Below are positions 25,901 through 34,648 of a DNA stretch of 58,745 nucleotides, one piece after another (position 1 is the stretch's first letter; the number at the start of each line of letters is the position of its first letter). Both the position numbers and the translations under genes were made by a program. The notes below the pieces were generated by a model, which saw only the letters and a list, made by a program, of their open reading frames with translations, did not search any database and was not told where the DNA came from. The DNA lies in assembly GCA_019359375.1 (NCBI GenBank), contig JAHHHL010000043.1, positions 1 to 58,745 on the forward strand, in the 5' to 3' direction. The stretch is from Lyngbya sp. HA4199-MV5. GTDB lineage: Bacteria; Cyanobacteriota; Cyanobacteriia; Leptolyngbyales; Leptolyngbyaceae.

Positions 25901-27042
25901 ATCGACATCATTGGTGCTCGCAGCCGCACGCCAGCCACTTCGGTCTCAAATTCCCGTTCGTATTCACCTGCGTAATGGGCGACATCTGTAGACGTGCCAC
26001 CCATGTCGAAGCTAATAATCTTCTCTAGCCCAGCCAGCTTACTCGTTTGTACTGCTCCTACAATGCCTCCAGCCGGACCCGATAGAATGCTGTCCTTCCC
26101 CTGGAACGATCGAGCATCCGTGAGTCCCCCGTTGGATTGCATGAAGAGGAGTTGGGGTATGGGGTGTGGGGTATGGGGTGTAGGGTGTGGGGTGTAGGGA
26201 TATTTTCCTGCTCCCTCTGCGTCTCTGCGTCTCTGCGGTTTTCTATCTTCCCCTGCTCTCCCTGCTTCCCCCGCTCCCTCTGCTCCCCCTTCCCCCCAAC
26301 TCCCAATTTCCGACTCCCGACTCCCTCCCAATTCCCCACTCACCTGCTCCACATAACGCCGCAAAATCGGTGACAGATACGCATCCACAACGGTCGTATC
26401 GCCTCGACTAATGAGCTTCATGAGAGGGCTAACTTCATGAGAAACAGAAACCTGGGTAAAACCGATCGCCCGTGCCATTGCAGCTACTTTCTGCTCATGG
26501 TCAGGATACCGATACCCATGCATAAACGCGATCGCACAGGCTCGAATCCCTTCCTCATAAGCGTTTTGTAGCGCTGCCATGAGTGCCGCTTCAGTGCTGG
26601 CAGCGATCGGAATCAGCTCCTCTCCCTGAGCGCTATACCGTTCTTCAACTTCAATCACCCGTTCATAAAGCATTTCGGGCAGCACGATGCGACGCGCAAA
26701 AATGTTAGGACGATTCTGGTAGCCGATTCGCAGCGCGTCCCGAAAGCCTTTGGTGATTACCAGCACCACGCGATCGCCCTTCCGTTCCAGCAAGGCATTG
26801 GTGGCAACGGTAGTGCCCATTTTAATCGCGGCGATTTGCTCAGTAGGAATGGGTGCATCGGCGGCAAGCCCCAGAATGTCTCGAATGCCCTGCATAGAAG
26901 CATCCCGGTAGCGCGAGGGGTTTTCAGACAGCAGTTTGTGTACCGTCAGGCTTCCGTCTGGTCTACGCGCCACGATGTCTGTAAAGGTGCCACCGCGATC
27001 GATCCAAAACTGCCAGCGTTTGTTTGCCGTGTTCATGGTCAT
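22972..27042 (-). CDS. Hydantoinase/5-oxoprolinase A+B fusion with three STRR inserts
   Basis: A 1356-residue ATP-dependent lactamase of the 5-oxoprolinase/N-methylhydantoinase class, which opens 5-oxoproline or hydantoin rings. The A half (about 1-735) begins [19 protein letters not shown], has [19 protein letters not shown] and the actin-like [14 protein letters not shown]. The B half (about 785-1356) contains [34 protein letters not shown] and GGGGYG. Three low-complexity inserts, at about residues 235-298, 735-788 and 897-955, are encoded by heptanucleotide repeats; the second sits on the A/B junction and the third interrupts conserved B sequence. All keep frame. A divergent LysR gene probably controls it. 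Start at ATG 27042, with AGG 5 bp ahead. Confidence 0.9.
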   Translation of the reverse strand: MTMNTANKRWQFWIDRGGTFTDIVARRPDGSLTVHKLLSENPSRYRDASMQGIRDILGLAADAPIPTEQIAAIKMGTTVATNALLERKGDRVVLVITKGFRDALRIGYQNRPNIFARRIVLPEMLYERVIEVEERYSAQGEELIPIAASTEAALMAALQNAYEEGIRACAIAFMHGYRYPDHEQKVAAMARAIGFTQVSVSHEVSPLMKLISRGDTTVVDAYLSPILRRYVEQVSGELGGSRESEIGSWGEGGAEGAGEAGRAGEDRKPQRRRDAEGAGKYPYTPHPTPHTPHPIPQLLFMQSNGGLTDARSFQGKDSILSGPAGGIVGAVQTSKLAGLEKIISFDMGGTSTDVAHYAGEYEREFETEVAGVRLRAPMMSIHTVAAGGGSLLHFDGSRYRVGPESAGANPGPACYRNGGSLTVTDCNVMLGNLQAAFFPKVFGVDGNLPLDVTVVQQKFSELAASIQTATGDVRSPEQVAQGFLTIAVEKMASAIKKISVQRGYDVSEYTLCCFGGAGGQHACAIADTLGMQQIFLHPFAGVLSAYGMGLADVRVMRERAIESPLSQTLLPQLEQTLTTLIADAKAELLQQGILDTQMQVLPKAHLRYQGTDSALIVNFGDVNAMITAFEQAHRQRYGFIAENKALVVEAVSVEAIGTTSTIDEPILTATRTDPLEPITAVQTYVTDSWQATPVFQREHLLPGDRISSPALIIESTGTNVIAPGWQAELTERGHLILRQEAGGRSRESGGRRQEQRKQTEWGKVSTQNSKLKTLNSLSLTHSPLPTPYSPDPVLLEIFNHLFMAIAEQMGFTLQNTSYSVNIKERLDFSCAVFDQHGQLVANAPHIPVHLGSMSESVQSLIATHGSTLKPGDVYVLNNPYNGGTHLPDVTVITPVFDERRQKAGGRRQKAEVESKGAGEAEAAGEVREENEEQRLSLTQNSKLSPTPYSPLPTPLFFLASRGHHADIGGISPGSMPPNSVSIVQEGILIDNVQLVEQGQFRERELLELLTTGDHPVRNPSQNVADLQAQIAANERGVQELHKMVQHYGLETVQAYMQSVQNNAEESVRRVIDVLTDGSFTYPMDDGSQIAVTVRIDRPTRSATIDFTGTSPQQPNNFNAPVAVCKAAVLYVFRSLVDDDIPLNAGCLKPLNIIIPDGCMLNPRYPAAVVAGNVETSQVVTDALYGALNVMAASQGTMNNFTFGNDRYQYYETICGGSGAGATFDGTDAVQTHMTNSRLTDPEVLEWRFPVLLENFAIRSGSGGAGLHHGGNGVIRRLRFRESMTAAILSGHRSVPPFGLEGGAAGTVGRNWVERADGTIEPLGSKAEATMQPGDTFVIETPGGGGYGLPLNVVKPS
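24178..24355. repeat. STRR block inside the hydantoinase B half
   Basis: Tandem heptamers occur within coding DNA: GGGGAGT units at 24180-24205, TTTTGAG units near 24222, then CTTCTGC/CTCCTGC units to 24350. It encodes about 59 in-frame residues rich in Gly, Arg, Gln, Ser and Pro. Confidence 0.85.
24676..24836. repeat. STRR block at the hydantoinase A/B junction
   Basis: GGGGAGT units at 24678-24702, TTTTGAG units at 24725-24750 and CTCCTGC/CTCCCGA units at 24782-24830. It encodes the linker with [11 protein letters not shown] and [13 protein letters not shown]. Confidence 0.85.
26148..26345. repeat. STRR block inside the hydantoinase A half
   Basis: GGGGTGT/GGGGTAT heptamers at 26154-26200, then TCTGCGT and CCCTGCT units, and CTCCCAA/CTCCCGA units to 26345. 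It encodes an in-frame insert including [15 protein letters not shown] just before the conserved LLFMQSNGG. Confidence 0.85.
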
Positions 27043-27124
27043 AGCTGCCTACCTGTTACGAGCGGTTGTTCACGACAATAGAAGCAGCTCAGTATATTTT
27101 CAATAGTCATTTAAGCAATATATT

Positions 27125-27140
27125 ATATCTTTGAAGATAT
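27125..27140. promoter_or_regulatory. LysR-type palindrome in divergent promoter
   Basis: ATATCTTTGAAGATAT, with arms ATATCTT and AAGATAT, lies in the 149-bp gap between the hydantoinase and LysR genes. It has the size and symmetry of a LysR-family box and is a likely site for the adjacent regulator. Confidence 0.5.
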
Positions 27141-27191
27141 ACTAATCAGGTTCCATCGACTGATCACCTGAATACAGCGGGCAACGCAGCA

Positions 27192-28124
27192 ATGGATCTT
27201 CTTTACCTCAGCAGCATTGAACTTCGCCAAATTTGTTACTTTTTAGCCATTGTTGAAGCCGATAACAACTTCAGCAATGCAGCAGAATACCTGCAAATCG
27301 AACAACCCCCACTCAGTCAACGCATTCGATCGCTCGAAAAAAGGCTGAAAATTGAGCTGTTCGATCGCACACGGCGACCGCTAAAACTAACAGAAGCCGG
27401 GAAAGTTTTTGAGACAGAAACAAGGCAAGCATTAATAAGCCTTGAGCGAGCCATTACCCAAGCCAAACGAGCCAATCGTGGTGAATTGGGTTTTTTATCG
27501 GTTGGCATTGCCAGCTCAATTGCTAATACAATGCTGCCAGATCTTTTGCAGACATTTTGCGATCGCTATCCAGCCGTAGAAGTAGAATTACGCGAACTTA
27601 CTGCCGATCAGCAGCTTCAGGAATTACGCGAAAGCCGTCTGAACGTTGGTTTTGAAGTCTTTTCTAATCTTTCCGCACAGGATCTTCACTTAACAAGCTT
27701 ACCCCTTGTAAATGAGTCGCTAGTCGTTGCGCTGCCAGAAAAGCATCCACTTGCTACCCAAGAACAAGTTCTCTTAAGCGCTTTAGCAACGGAAGCATTG
27801 ATTTTGCCATCCGTTGATGCCTTTCCCTTCTACAAAGAGTTTATTAATTGTTGTGAACAAGCAGGCTTTCAACCCAACATTGTTCAGAATGCAAAAGCAA
27901 CTTGGATGTTGACAATTCTCAGTTTGGTAGTAGCTGGAGTGGGTCTGGCTATTCTGCCTAGCAATGTCCAAAACCTTCAGCGTCAGGGCATTGTTTATCG
28001 AACCATTCAAGATGCCAAACTGACCAGACAGGTTTCTGCCTTGTGGCGACAAGATGACTCATCCATTTCGCTGCGCGAGTTTTTGAAGGTGATTCAGGAA
28101 GTGTCTAGCAGAACAAGTCTGTAG
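27192..28124 (+). CDS. LysR-family transcriptional regulator
   Basis: A 310-residue LysR-type regulator. The winged helix-turn-helix spans about residues 8-67, with NFSNAAEYLQIEQPPLSQRIRSLEKRL as the recognition region and LFDRTRRPLKLTEAG as the wing. The effector-binding domain follows from about 95, with GFLSVGIASS and AGVGLAILPS. It is transcribed away from the hydantoinase fusion, the classic arrangement in which a LysR protein controls its divergent neighbour; the AT-rich palindrome at 27125-27140 lies between them. The inducer could be a hydantoin, 5-oxoproline or related compound; this is inferred from context. Confidence 0.92.
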   Translation: MDLLYLSSIELRQICYFLAIVEADNNFSNAAEYLQIEQPPLSQRIRSLEKRLKIELFDRTRRPLKLTEAGKVFETETRQALISLERAITQAKRANRGELGFLSVGIASSIANTMLPDLLQTFCDRYPAVEVELRELTADQQLQELRESRLNVGFEVFSNLSAQDLHLTSLPLVNESLVVALPEKHPLATQEQVLLSALATEALILPSVDAFPFYKEFINCCEQAGFQPNIVQNAKATWMLTILSLVVAGVGLAILPSNVQNLQRQGIVYRTIQDAKLTRQVSALWRQDDSSISLREFLKVIQEVSSRTSL

Positions 28125-28202
28125 CGAAGGTTAACCGCCCATTTTCGGGCTGAAACCCTGTCATCCGTTAAGATACAGTCAGTACGATTCGGTGAAATCA
28201 GC

Positions 28203-28910
28203 ATGGTACAGTACGACCCGCGAAGCTGTTTGCCCTCATCAGCCGAACTACCCGATTCGGACGATACGCCTGTGGATAATGAGCTGCAAAACCTTATTCC
28301 CAATCTGCTGCAAGCGATTTTGGCACTGGCATGGAGCGATCGCACCGATTGGTTCTTCGGCATCGATATGGGCATCTACTACGCACCCAGTCAGCCGCCG
28401 ATCGTGCCCGATGGCTTTCTCAGCCTGGGAGTCGATCGCTTTGTGGATGAAGAAGGACGCTTAAGCTACGTGCTATGGGAAGAAGATGGCATCGCACCCA
28501 CTCTGGCATTAGAAGTCGTCTCCAAAACCTACGGTGGCGAATACGAGCAGAAAAAGTTCGATTACGCTCAACTCGGCATTCTGTATTACGTCATCTATGT
28601 GCCCAGCCGTCGCTATCGACGGAAGCGTTTGCCGCTGGAAGTCTATCGGTTGGTTAATGGAGCATACGTCTTGCAACCCAACGATCGCGTGTGGCTCCCC
28701 GAAATTGGACTGGCAATTGGTCGTGAGCGGGGCACCTACTGCGGTCGCACCCGTGAGTGGCTGTACTGGTATGACCAGCAAGGAAACCGCTTACTCACGC
28801 CAGAAGAGTTGGCAATGAGGGAAGGGCAACGTGCCGATGCATCTCAGCAGCGTGCCGATCGTCTTGCTGAACGGTTGCGATCGCTGGGAATCGATCCCGA
28901 CGACGTTTAG
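28203..28910 (+). CDS. Uma2-family (DUF820) restriction-endonuclease-fold protein
   Basis: A 235-residue member of the Uma2/DUF820 family, a PD-(D/E)XK nuclease fold greatly expanded in cyanobacteria. The core is visible as VPDGFLSLG, with the acidic residue, then TLALEVVSKTYGGEYEQKKFDYAQLGILYYVIY, with the E-x-K-type pair and helix. The C-terminus, REGQRADASQQRADRLAERLRSLG, is the usual coiled tail. The biological role is unsettled; many copies are linked to transposon domestication. No partner gene is obvious here. Confidence 0.88.
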   Translation: MVQYDPRSCLPSSAELPDSDDTPVDNELQNLIPNLLQAILALAWSDRTDWFFGIDMGIYYAPSQPPIVPDGFLSLGVDRFVDEEGRLSYVLWEEDGIAPTLALEVVSKTYGGEYEQKKFDYAQLGILYYVIYVPSRRYRRKRLPLEVYRLVNGAYVLQPNDRVWLPEIGLAIGRERGTYCGRTREWLYWYDQQGNRLLTPEELAMREGQRADASQQRADRLAERLRSLGIDPDDV

Positions 28911-29064
28911 GTTGTGATCCAACAAAGCATCTTGAGCTGAGTCAAAATCTACCGCATGGCGTAGAGCAGAGAGAAACTCTCAGCTTTGAGAAAGTAGGCT
29001 TATGCGCTTTCTCAGAGTAGATTAGAGAAAAGTAGGTAGAAAAAGGTCTGCTGAGTGGTAACTG

Positions 29065-29664
29065 ATGGCTGTAACCGTTCGAGACGATCGCCTTGCTCGT
29101 AGCGTTATGTTTCTCTGTGTCGGCGCGGCACTGGTGCTATTGGGCATTCAGTGGCTAGCTCAGGCATCGAATTCTCAGAGTATCACCAGCAAGCCAGCGG
29201 TCAAAGCGCAGACAGCCCAGAGACATCACCGCGACGCAACGGGCAAGCAGGCGACACCTGCAACCACGGATAAGCATGAAACGAAGCTCGTGCTTGATCT
29301 TAGCGATCGCCAGGTCTCCGTCTATCGCAACCAGCAGCGTGTGACCAGCTACCCGGTTGCGATCGGGCAAGCTGGTTGGGAAACGCCCAGTGGCTCCTTT
29401 CGCGTCCTGGAAATGCAGCGAGATCCAAAGTGGCAGCACCCAATCACGGGCGAAGTTATTCCCACCAGTCCTGCTAACCCGCTCGGTAAGCGCTGGATCG
29501 GTTTCTTGCATGATGGACGGGCACAAATCGGGTTCCACGGCACAAACCAGGAAGAGCTGATTGGGCAAGCAGTTTCCCACGGCTGTGTCCGCATGCGTAA
29601 TCGAGATGTCGTCGCGTTGTACGATCAGATTTCGCTCGGAACCTCGGTAGAAGTGCGTCCTTGA
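29065..29664 (+). CDS. L,D-transpeptidase (YkuD domain)
   Basis: A 199-residue peptidoglycan cross-linking or lipoprotein-anchoring enzyme. A hydrophobic segment at about residues 14-32 anchors it or serves as signal peptide. A low-complexity linker follows, then the YkuD domain from about residue 75. The catalytic motif SHGCVRMRN is intact with H172 and C174, preceded by GFHGTN. AIGQAGWETPSGSFRVL is the conserved domain start. It acts in the periplasm. The gene appears monocistronic. A stem TGAGAAAG...CTTTCTCA lies at 28987-29014 upstream. Confidence 0.9.
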   Translation: MAVTVRDDRLARSVMFLCVGAALVLLGIQWLAQASNSQSITSKPAVKAQTAQRHHRDATGKQATPATTDKHETKLVLDLSDRQVSVYRNQQRVTSYPVAIGQAGWETPSGSFRVLEMQRDPKWQHPITGEVIPTSPANPLGKRWIGFLHDGRAQIGFHGTNQEELIGQAVSHGCVRMRNRDVVALYDQISLGTSVEVRP

Positions 29665-29952
29665 AGGCGCTATAAAGCAAGCCTTCTGTTGACGCACCAT
29701 AGTGGTTCCCAACCCAGTGAGGTGCAGTCGCAAAGAGGTAGAAGGCAGAAGGAAGGAGGCGCACAAGTTCCTTTTTACCTTAAAACCTCAGCCTTTGTAG
29801 CGCACTCAACCGAGAACCTCTGCAAGTCCGCAACAGATGCTCAGTCAGCGGACATGATTGCGGAACAGGCTGAAGGCTAGAAGCTATCAGCCGTCAACTT
29901 TGAGAGTTTGTTCGTTTAATTAAGAATTTAACTCAAACACTGGGGCGTTTCG
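29665..29952. other. Intergenic stretch without a recognised gene
   Basis: Between the transpeptidase gene and MITE copy 3 I see a short GAAGGCAGAAGGA STRR fragment near 29741 and no supported gene. A short plus-strand frame at 29689-29880 has no coding character. Confidence 0.4.
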
Positions 29953-30082
29953 CTAGGGCGCGTCATCAATTAGCCCCAAAATCTTGCAGTATCAGCATTG
30001 TCGCGCCCGCCCAAACATACAAGCTAGGGGCTGGAACCCTTGCTTCAAGTCATGTGCAGTCGTAATTGATGACAGCCCCTAG
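29953..30082 (+). repeat. MITE-like element, copy 3 of 6, overlapping a stop codon
   Basis: A 130-bp copy with left end CTAGGGCGCGTCATCAATTA and right end TAATTGATGACAGCCCCTAG; this copy best shows the 20-bp imperfect terminal inverted repeats. Its terminal CTAG (30079-30082) contains the TAG stop codon of the ComFB-like gene on the minus strand. Confidence 0.88.
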
Positions 30083-30630
30083 AGCGGTGCTCCTGTCTGA
30101 GGTTCAAAGTTGGGTGCATAAGCTTGTAAGAGCGTACTCACTTGCGTCAAGATTTCATCACCAGAGTTTTTGCCAAGCGCTTGCCGTTCTGGGAAGAATT
30201 CTGGACGATCGAGGTTACGAGCGATCGCTTCACCCACCTGCTGAGCAATCAAGCCCTGAAGTTCTTCTTTGGCTCGTTGCCGCTGATAAGTCGCGCCTTC
30301 TTCAGTGGTGGCATAGAGGGGTGGTAGACGGTTTAGTGCATAGGCGGCAATATCGCCCAGATCCAGAGTGCGATCGCTGGTGGCTTCAATCTCCGCCACG
30401 CGAGCAATCGCTTCCGTTAGCACCAGTTCTTCCATGACGTTGATGAACTGCTTTCGAGGCACCGCCACAACTTCTCCAGTGAGTAATGCCCCCATGAGTC
30501 GATCGAGGGACATGTACTCTTCGATCGACAATTCTGAAGCGGTGTCGCAGATTCTACCCACTTCTGCTTCCATCGCTGGAGTCAAGTAGCCATCTTGTAG
30601 CGCTTGCTCCACAATCTTTTCAATACTCAT
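30079..30630 (-). CDS. ComFB-like late competence family protein
   Basis: A 183-residue cyanobacterial protein. The central part, KQFINVMEELVLTEAIARVAEIEATSDRTLDLGDIAAYALNRLPPLYATTEEG cut here into its key motifs (VMEELV, DLGDIAAYALNRLPP, YATTEEG), matches the ComFB family named after a Bacillus competence gene; recent work places ComFB proteins among cyclic-di-AMP or di-GMP receptors. It is soluble and mostly helical. The stop codon TAG lies in the terminal CTAG of MITE copy 3, so the C-terminus may have been set by that insertion. Confidence 0.8.
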   Translation of the reverse strand: MSIEKIVEQALQDGYLTPAMEAEVGRICDTASELSIEEYMSLDRLMGALLTGEVVAVPRKQFINVMEELVLTEAIARVAEIEATSDRTLDLGDIAAYALNRLPPLYATTEEGATYQRQRAKEELQGLIAQQVGEAIARNLDRPEFFPERQALGKNSGDEILTQVSTLLQAYAPNFEPQTGAPL

Positions 30631-30751
30631 AATGCTCTAAACTCCGCAGCGCCGTTATTCGACAATTTGCTTTAAATCACGAGTTGCCTTGAATAATCTT
30701 GCCCCAGAATGCCCGTTCAGTATCAGCATAAACGTGCCTTCAAACATAAAG

Positions 30752-31696
30752 TTACTCAAACCCTTTGGTGCGCCAGGGACTTGGATCAACAGACTGACCA
30801 TTCACATATAAGCCCCAGTGCAGGTGAGGTCCCGTAGCAGCGCCCGTTGCACCCACGGCACCAATGACTTGCCCCGCCTTCACCATATCGCCTTCTTTCA
30901 CTAAAATGCGGCTCAGGTGCAGAAAGATGCTTTCGACCCCTTGCCCATGATCAATGCCAACACAGTTGCCATGAATCACAAAGCCTTTTGACTCCTGCCC
31001 GACCAGCGAAACGCGCCCTGCGGCTGGTGCAACGACCGGAGAACCGTAAGCCCCTGCGTAGTCTACCCCGCGATGGTAGTAGTCACTAGCAAATTTGCCG
31101 TTGTAATAGCGACGTACCCCGTAGATGGTGGTGATGGGTCCTGCGTTCGGTTTGAGAAAGGGTCCATTCCAAAACTTTTGGGGTGTCACGAGCTTTTTGA
31201 ATGCATCGACTCGATTGAATTCAAAGTCTGACAGGTCCTGATCTTTACCAGGAGGCAACCAGATGGATTGAGTGGGGAATTTACGCCCCCAGAGTTGCAG
31301 CACACGCCGATCGGTCTCATTACTACTTTTTACCAGTAACGTTAGCGTGCCAGGTTTATCCAAAGGGGTGGTGGGCAGCAGTGCGCGAAAACGACTGCCA
31401 GATGGAAACGAGGTGTAGGTTCGGTTGCCCAGGGTGACAATGGGTGCGCTATCGCCAGAAGCCTCTGTAATGGTGACAGAAAGGGTATCGCCTAGCTGCG
31501 GATTTGTTGGCGTGACTTGCACTTGAAGCGCTGTCGCAGGGAATACCACGCCGGTCGCTGCCCCGATCGCCAAAGACAGCGTGACTGCGAGCGATCGCCC
31601 TCCACCTTGAATAAGCTGCCATACCTGCTTGAAAAAGCACGGGGATCGCATCGCATCGGGTTGAGTTTGATTCATACCTGGCACATTAAGGTTCAT
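30752..31696 (-). CDS. M23-family peptidoglycan endopeptidase
   Basis: A 314-residue (from the ATG at 31696) exported LytM-type metallopeptidase that cleaves peptide cross-links in peptidoglycan. The catalytic domain contains YYHRGVDYAGAYGSPVVAPA with the zinc His and Asp, and ATGPHLHWGLYVNG with the HxH zinc motif. The N-terminus holds a hydrophobic signal segment ending near ATALQV, followed by an Ig-like region. The start is uncertain: the frame opens at a TTG (31768), and ATGs occur at 31714, 31696 and 31675. A TATACT -10-like hexamer at about 31722-31727 on this strand suggests transcription begins downstream of the TTG. Confidence 0.87.
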   Translation of the reverse strand: MNLNVPGMNQTQPDAMRSPCFFKQVWQLIQGGGRSLAVTLSLAIGAATGVVFPATALQVQVTPTNPQLGDTLSVTITEASGDSAPIVTLGNRTYTSFPSGSRFRALLPTTPLDKPGTLTLLVKSSNETDRRVLQLWGRKFPTQSIWLPPGKDQDLSDFEFNRVDAFKKLVTPQKFWNGPFLKPNAGPITTIYGVRRYYNGKFASDYYHRGVDYAGAYGSPVVAPAAGRVSLVGQESKGFVIHGNCVGIDHGQGVESIFLHLSRILVKEGDMVKAGQVIGAVGATGAATGPHLHWGLYVNGQSVDPSPWRTKGFE

Positions 31697-31982
31697 GGCT
31701 GGCAACGCGTGCATTACTGGCAGTATAGAATAGCGTTCCTCGCTTCTTGTTTCCAGGGCAACACGCAAGATTCAGGATACAGCCCAGCGCGCAGCAAAAA
31801 ATGTCGGGAGCTAGAAACGGCTGCATTCGTTCAAACCCCGCGACCAGAACCCATAAAAATGGGCAGGAGCGGTTGCTGCCGCGATCGTGCTCTCATAATC
31901 CTCAAACATCCCCCACTGACTCCCAAAAGTTTGTATTCTTAAAATGAGAGCGATCGATACGTTTTTTAATATTTGAGTTGCC

Positions 31983-34313
31983 GTGCAAGAAGATTTCAGG
32001 CTGATTGTTGATTTAGTCACGGTACTGGCTGCTGCTGCTGCTGGAGGCATTCTGGCGGCTGTATTGCGGCAACCCATTCTGTTGGGCTATTTGCTGGCAG
32101 GCATGATCGTTGGACCAGCCGGATTGGGGCTGATCAAAGAACTGATCCAGGTCGAAACGCTGGCGCAGTTTGGCGTGGCGTTTCTACTCTTTGCCCTGGG
32201 CGTAGAGTTTTCATTCTCAGAATTGAAAAAGGTGAAGGGGATCAGTCTGGGTGGTGGTGGGTTGCAGATTGTTCTGACGATCGCCATTACCGCTCTGGTG
32301 TCCATCGGCATGGGGTGGGTAACTTCCCCAGCGCAGGGGGTCTTTTTGGGTGCCATTCTTTCGCTGTCGTCAACGGCTGTGGTGCTGAAGTGCCTCATGG
32401 AGCGCAACGAAACAGCAACGCCTCACGGACAGGTCATGCTGGGCATTCTGGTGGTGCAAGATCTGGCATTGGGTGTAATGTTGGCTGTCTTGCCTGCCCT
32501 TGACAAACCTGTGGAAGAAGTGGGTCTGGCGATCGGGTGGGCACTTCTGCAAACAGGGCTGCTGGGTTTGGGAGCCGTCATTGCAGGCATTTGGGTGATC
32601 CCGCCTTTACTGCGGTTGCTGGCACGCACCGAAAGTCGAGAACTCTTCTTGCTGGGTGTGGTGGCAATTTGTCTAGGGATTGCGTTGCTGACAGAGCACC
32701 TGGGCTTGTCGATCGAGATGGGAGCTTTTGTCGCGGGTCTCATGATTTCGGAGGTGGAATACGCTGACCAAACGCTTGATTATGTCGAGCCATTGCGAGA
32801 CATTTTTGCCTGCCTGTTTTTCGCCGCGATCGGGATGCTCATCGATCCCTTCTTTTTATGGAACAACCTGGAGCTGATTTTGGGGCTGGTTGCTCTGGTC
32901 TTTGTAGGCAAGTTTTTGATCGTGACTCCTCTCGTGATGCTGTTCCGCTACCCGCTTAAAACGGCGCTCATTACAGGCTTGGGGCTGGCACAGATTGGCG
33001 AATTCTCCTTTGTGCTGGCAAGCGAGGGGCAAAAACTGGGATTGGTTTCGCGTCGCGTCTATCTGCTAATTCTGGGGACAACAGCCGTCACGCTGGTGCT
33101 GACCCCGTTTATCCTCCGACTCATTCCGCAACTGTTTACGTGGGCAGAATCACTCCCCTGGCTGAAAGCCTACCTGGAGCGCACAGATGTAGCCCTGGCA
33201 GTTGCAGACGAGTTGCCGACCCAAAATCATGTGGTTGTCTGTGGGTATGGGCAGGTTGGACGAAACATCGTGCAGCTTTTACGCGAACACAGCTATCCCG
33301 TAATCGTGATTGATCAATCGGAGAGCCGGATTCAAGAAGTCCGAGAAGCTGGCATTGCCTACATCTACGGCAACGCTGCCAGCCTGAATGTGCTGGAAAA
33401 AGCAGGCGTACAGTCCGCCCAGGGCATGGCGATCGCGCTGCCTGATCCGATGAGCACCCGCCTCTGCATCAAGCGATCGCTGGAACTAGCACCTGATCTA
33501 GACGTGGTAGTGCGGGCAAACCAGGACAAAGATATTGAATTGCTGTATCAACTGGGCGCAAAAGAGGTGGTGCAGCCAGAGTTTGAAGCCAGCTTAGAGC
33601 TGTCATCGCATTTACTCACGGGCATTGGTTTACCGCTGCCAGTCATCCAGCGAGAAGTGCAGCAAATTCGCAACTCTCACTATTTAGATTTGCGCTCTAA
33701 GAAACCGTCTTACCAGGTGTCACGGGAACTCAAAGAAGCCACCCAGGATATGAATAATCGCTGGTATCCCTTGCCGCAGGTCTCACCGCTGATTGGCATG
33801 ACGGTAGAGGAGACAGACTTGCGTCGCCTGACGGGTGTGAGCCTGATGGCGATTCAGCGAGCTGATGGTGAAGAGATCGACTACCCCGATTTAAAAACCA
33901 TGCTACAGACGGGCGATCGCCTACTGGTCATCGGAGAAGCGGCTGAACTAGCAGCTTTTGATGAACTCGCGAAAGGTGAAGCGGCAATTCCGACAGAAAA
34001 TGCGTCCTGTCAGTGGTTACTGGTGCCTGAAACCAGCCCTGTTGTAGGTAAAACCTTGTCTGAACTGCACATCCGGCGGCAGTTTGGTGTACTCATTCAA
34101 GCTATTCGTCGAGAAGGCAAGTTTATTCGCTTTCCTGATGGAGCCAGTGATTTACAGGTGGGCGATCGCTTGCTGCTCTGCGGTGGTCTCTACGCATTGA
34201 ACCAGGCGAGTCATTGGATCGTGCCAGAGTCAGAAGCGACATCACTGCGATCGCTCACGATCGCAGCCGTATCGGTTAGTGATGCCACCCGTGATCCTCT
34301 ATCGATCGACTAA
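31983..34313 (+). CDS. KefB/CPA2-type cation:proton antiporter with RCK domains
   Basis: A 776-residue monovalent cation:H+ antiporter-2 family protein. The N-terminal 385 residues form about twelve transmembrane helices (LLGYLLAGMIVGPAGLG near 34; SSTAVVLKCL). The RCK/TrkA-N domain starts at about residue 415 with VVVCGYGQVGRN, a Rossmann nucleotide-binding glycine motif. Two TrkA-C domains follow at about 590-660 and 675-750. It should exchange K+ or Na+ for protons under nucleotide or ligand control. The start is GTG at 31983; no upstream ATG is in frame. The gene ends 127 bp before tRNA-Lys on the opposite strand. Confidence 0.92.
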   Translation: MQEDFRLIVDLVTVLAAAAAGGILAAVLRQPILLGYLLAGMIVGPAGLGLIKELIQVETLAQFGVAFLLFALGVEFSFSELKKVKGISLGGGGLQIVLTIAITALVSIGMGWVTSPAQGVFLGAILSLSSTAVVLKCLMERNETATPHGQVMLGILVVQDLALGVMLAVLPALDKPVEEVGLAIGWALLQTGLLGLGAVIAGIWVIPPLLRLLARTESRELFLLGVVAICLGIALLTEHLGLSIEMGAFVAGLMISEVEYADQTLDYVEPLRDIFACLFFAAIGMLIDPFFLWNNLELILGLVALVFVGKFLIVTPLVMLFRYPLKTALITGLGLAQIGEFSFVLASEGQKLGLVSRRVYLLILGTTAVTLVLTPFILRLIPQLFTWAESLPWLKAYLERTDVALAVADELPTQNHVVVCGYGQVGRNIVQLLREHSYPVIVIDQSESRIQEVREAGIAYIYGNAASLNVLEKAGVQSAQGMAIALPDPMSTRLCIKRSLELAPDLDVVVRANQDKDIELLYQLGAKEVVQPEFEASLELSSHLLTGIGLPLPVIQREVQQIRNSHYLDLRSKKPSYQVSRELKEATQDMNNRWYPLPQVSPLIGMTVEETDLRRLTGVSLMAIQRADGEEIDYPDLKTMLQTGDRLLVIGEAAELAAFDELAKGEAAIPTENASCQWLLVPETSPVVGKTLSELHIRRQFGVLIQAIRREGKFIRFPDGASDLQVGDRLLLCGGLYALNQASHWIVPESEATSLRSLTIAAVSVSDATRDPLSID

Positions 34314-34440
34314 GGCGTGGGCATCCTGGCGAGGGTGCTTAAAAGCCATGTTGCTTCTCTAAAAAGCGAACAGCCACAGTAGACCAGGCGAGTTACCCGC
34401 TGACCTTAAGCTGTTAGCCTTAGGATGCTAGCTTTAGAAA

Positions 34441-34512
34441 TGGGTTGCCCGGGATTCGAACCCGGGACCAGTCGGTTAAAAGCCGAATGCTCTACCACTG
34501 AGCTAGCAACCC
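34441..34512 (-). tRNA. tRNA-Lys (anticodon TTT)
   Basis: Read on the minus strand, GGGTTGC pairs with GCAACCC as acceptor stem. The D arm is GCTCAGTGGTAGAGC, the anticodon loop CTTTTAA gives TTT, and the T arm is CCGGGTTCGAATCCCGG. The discriminator base is A. CCA is not encoded. All arms are canonical. Confidence 0.97.
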
Positions 34513-34648
34513 TTGTGACGTGTTTACTTAAACACCGCTGTCAAACATAACACACATTTGCAGGTCACCGCCAGGAGTTGTGAGGGATTTATTTTCCGCA
34601 GGTGAAGCGACAGAACAAAACTGGAAACAGGTTTGATCGATGAATGCC

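Noticed and set aside
26137-26411. Short frames within the STRR block of the hydantoinase gene
   Set aside because: All frames stay open across heptamer repeats, so open length means little here. The conserved hydantoinase frame explains the DNA.
28203-28910. Defence island centred on the Uma2 nuclease
   Set aside because: Neighbours are a LysR regulator and an L,D-transpeptidase. There are no methyltransferase, ATPase or toxin partners.
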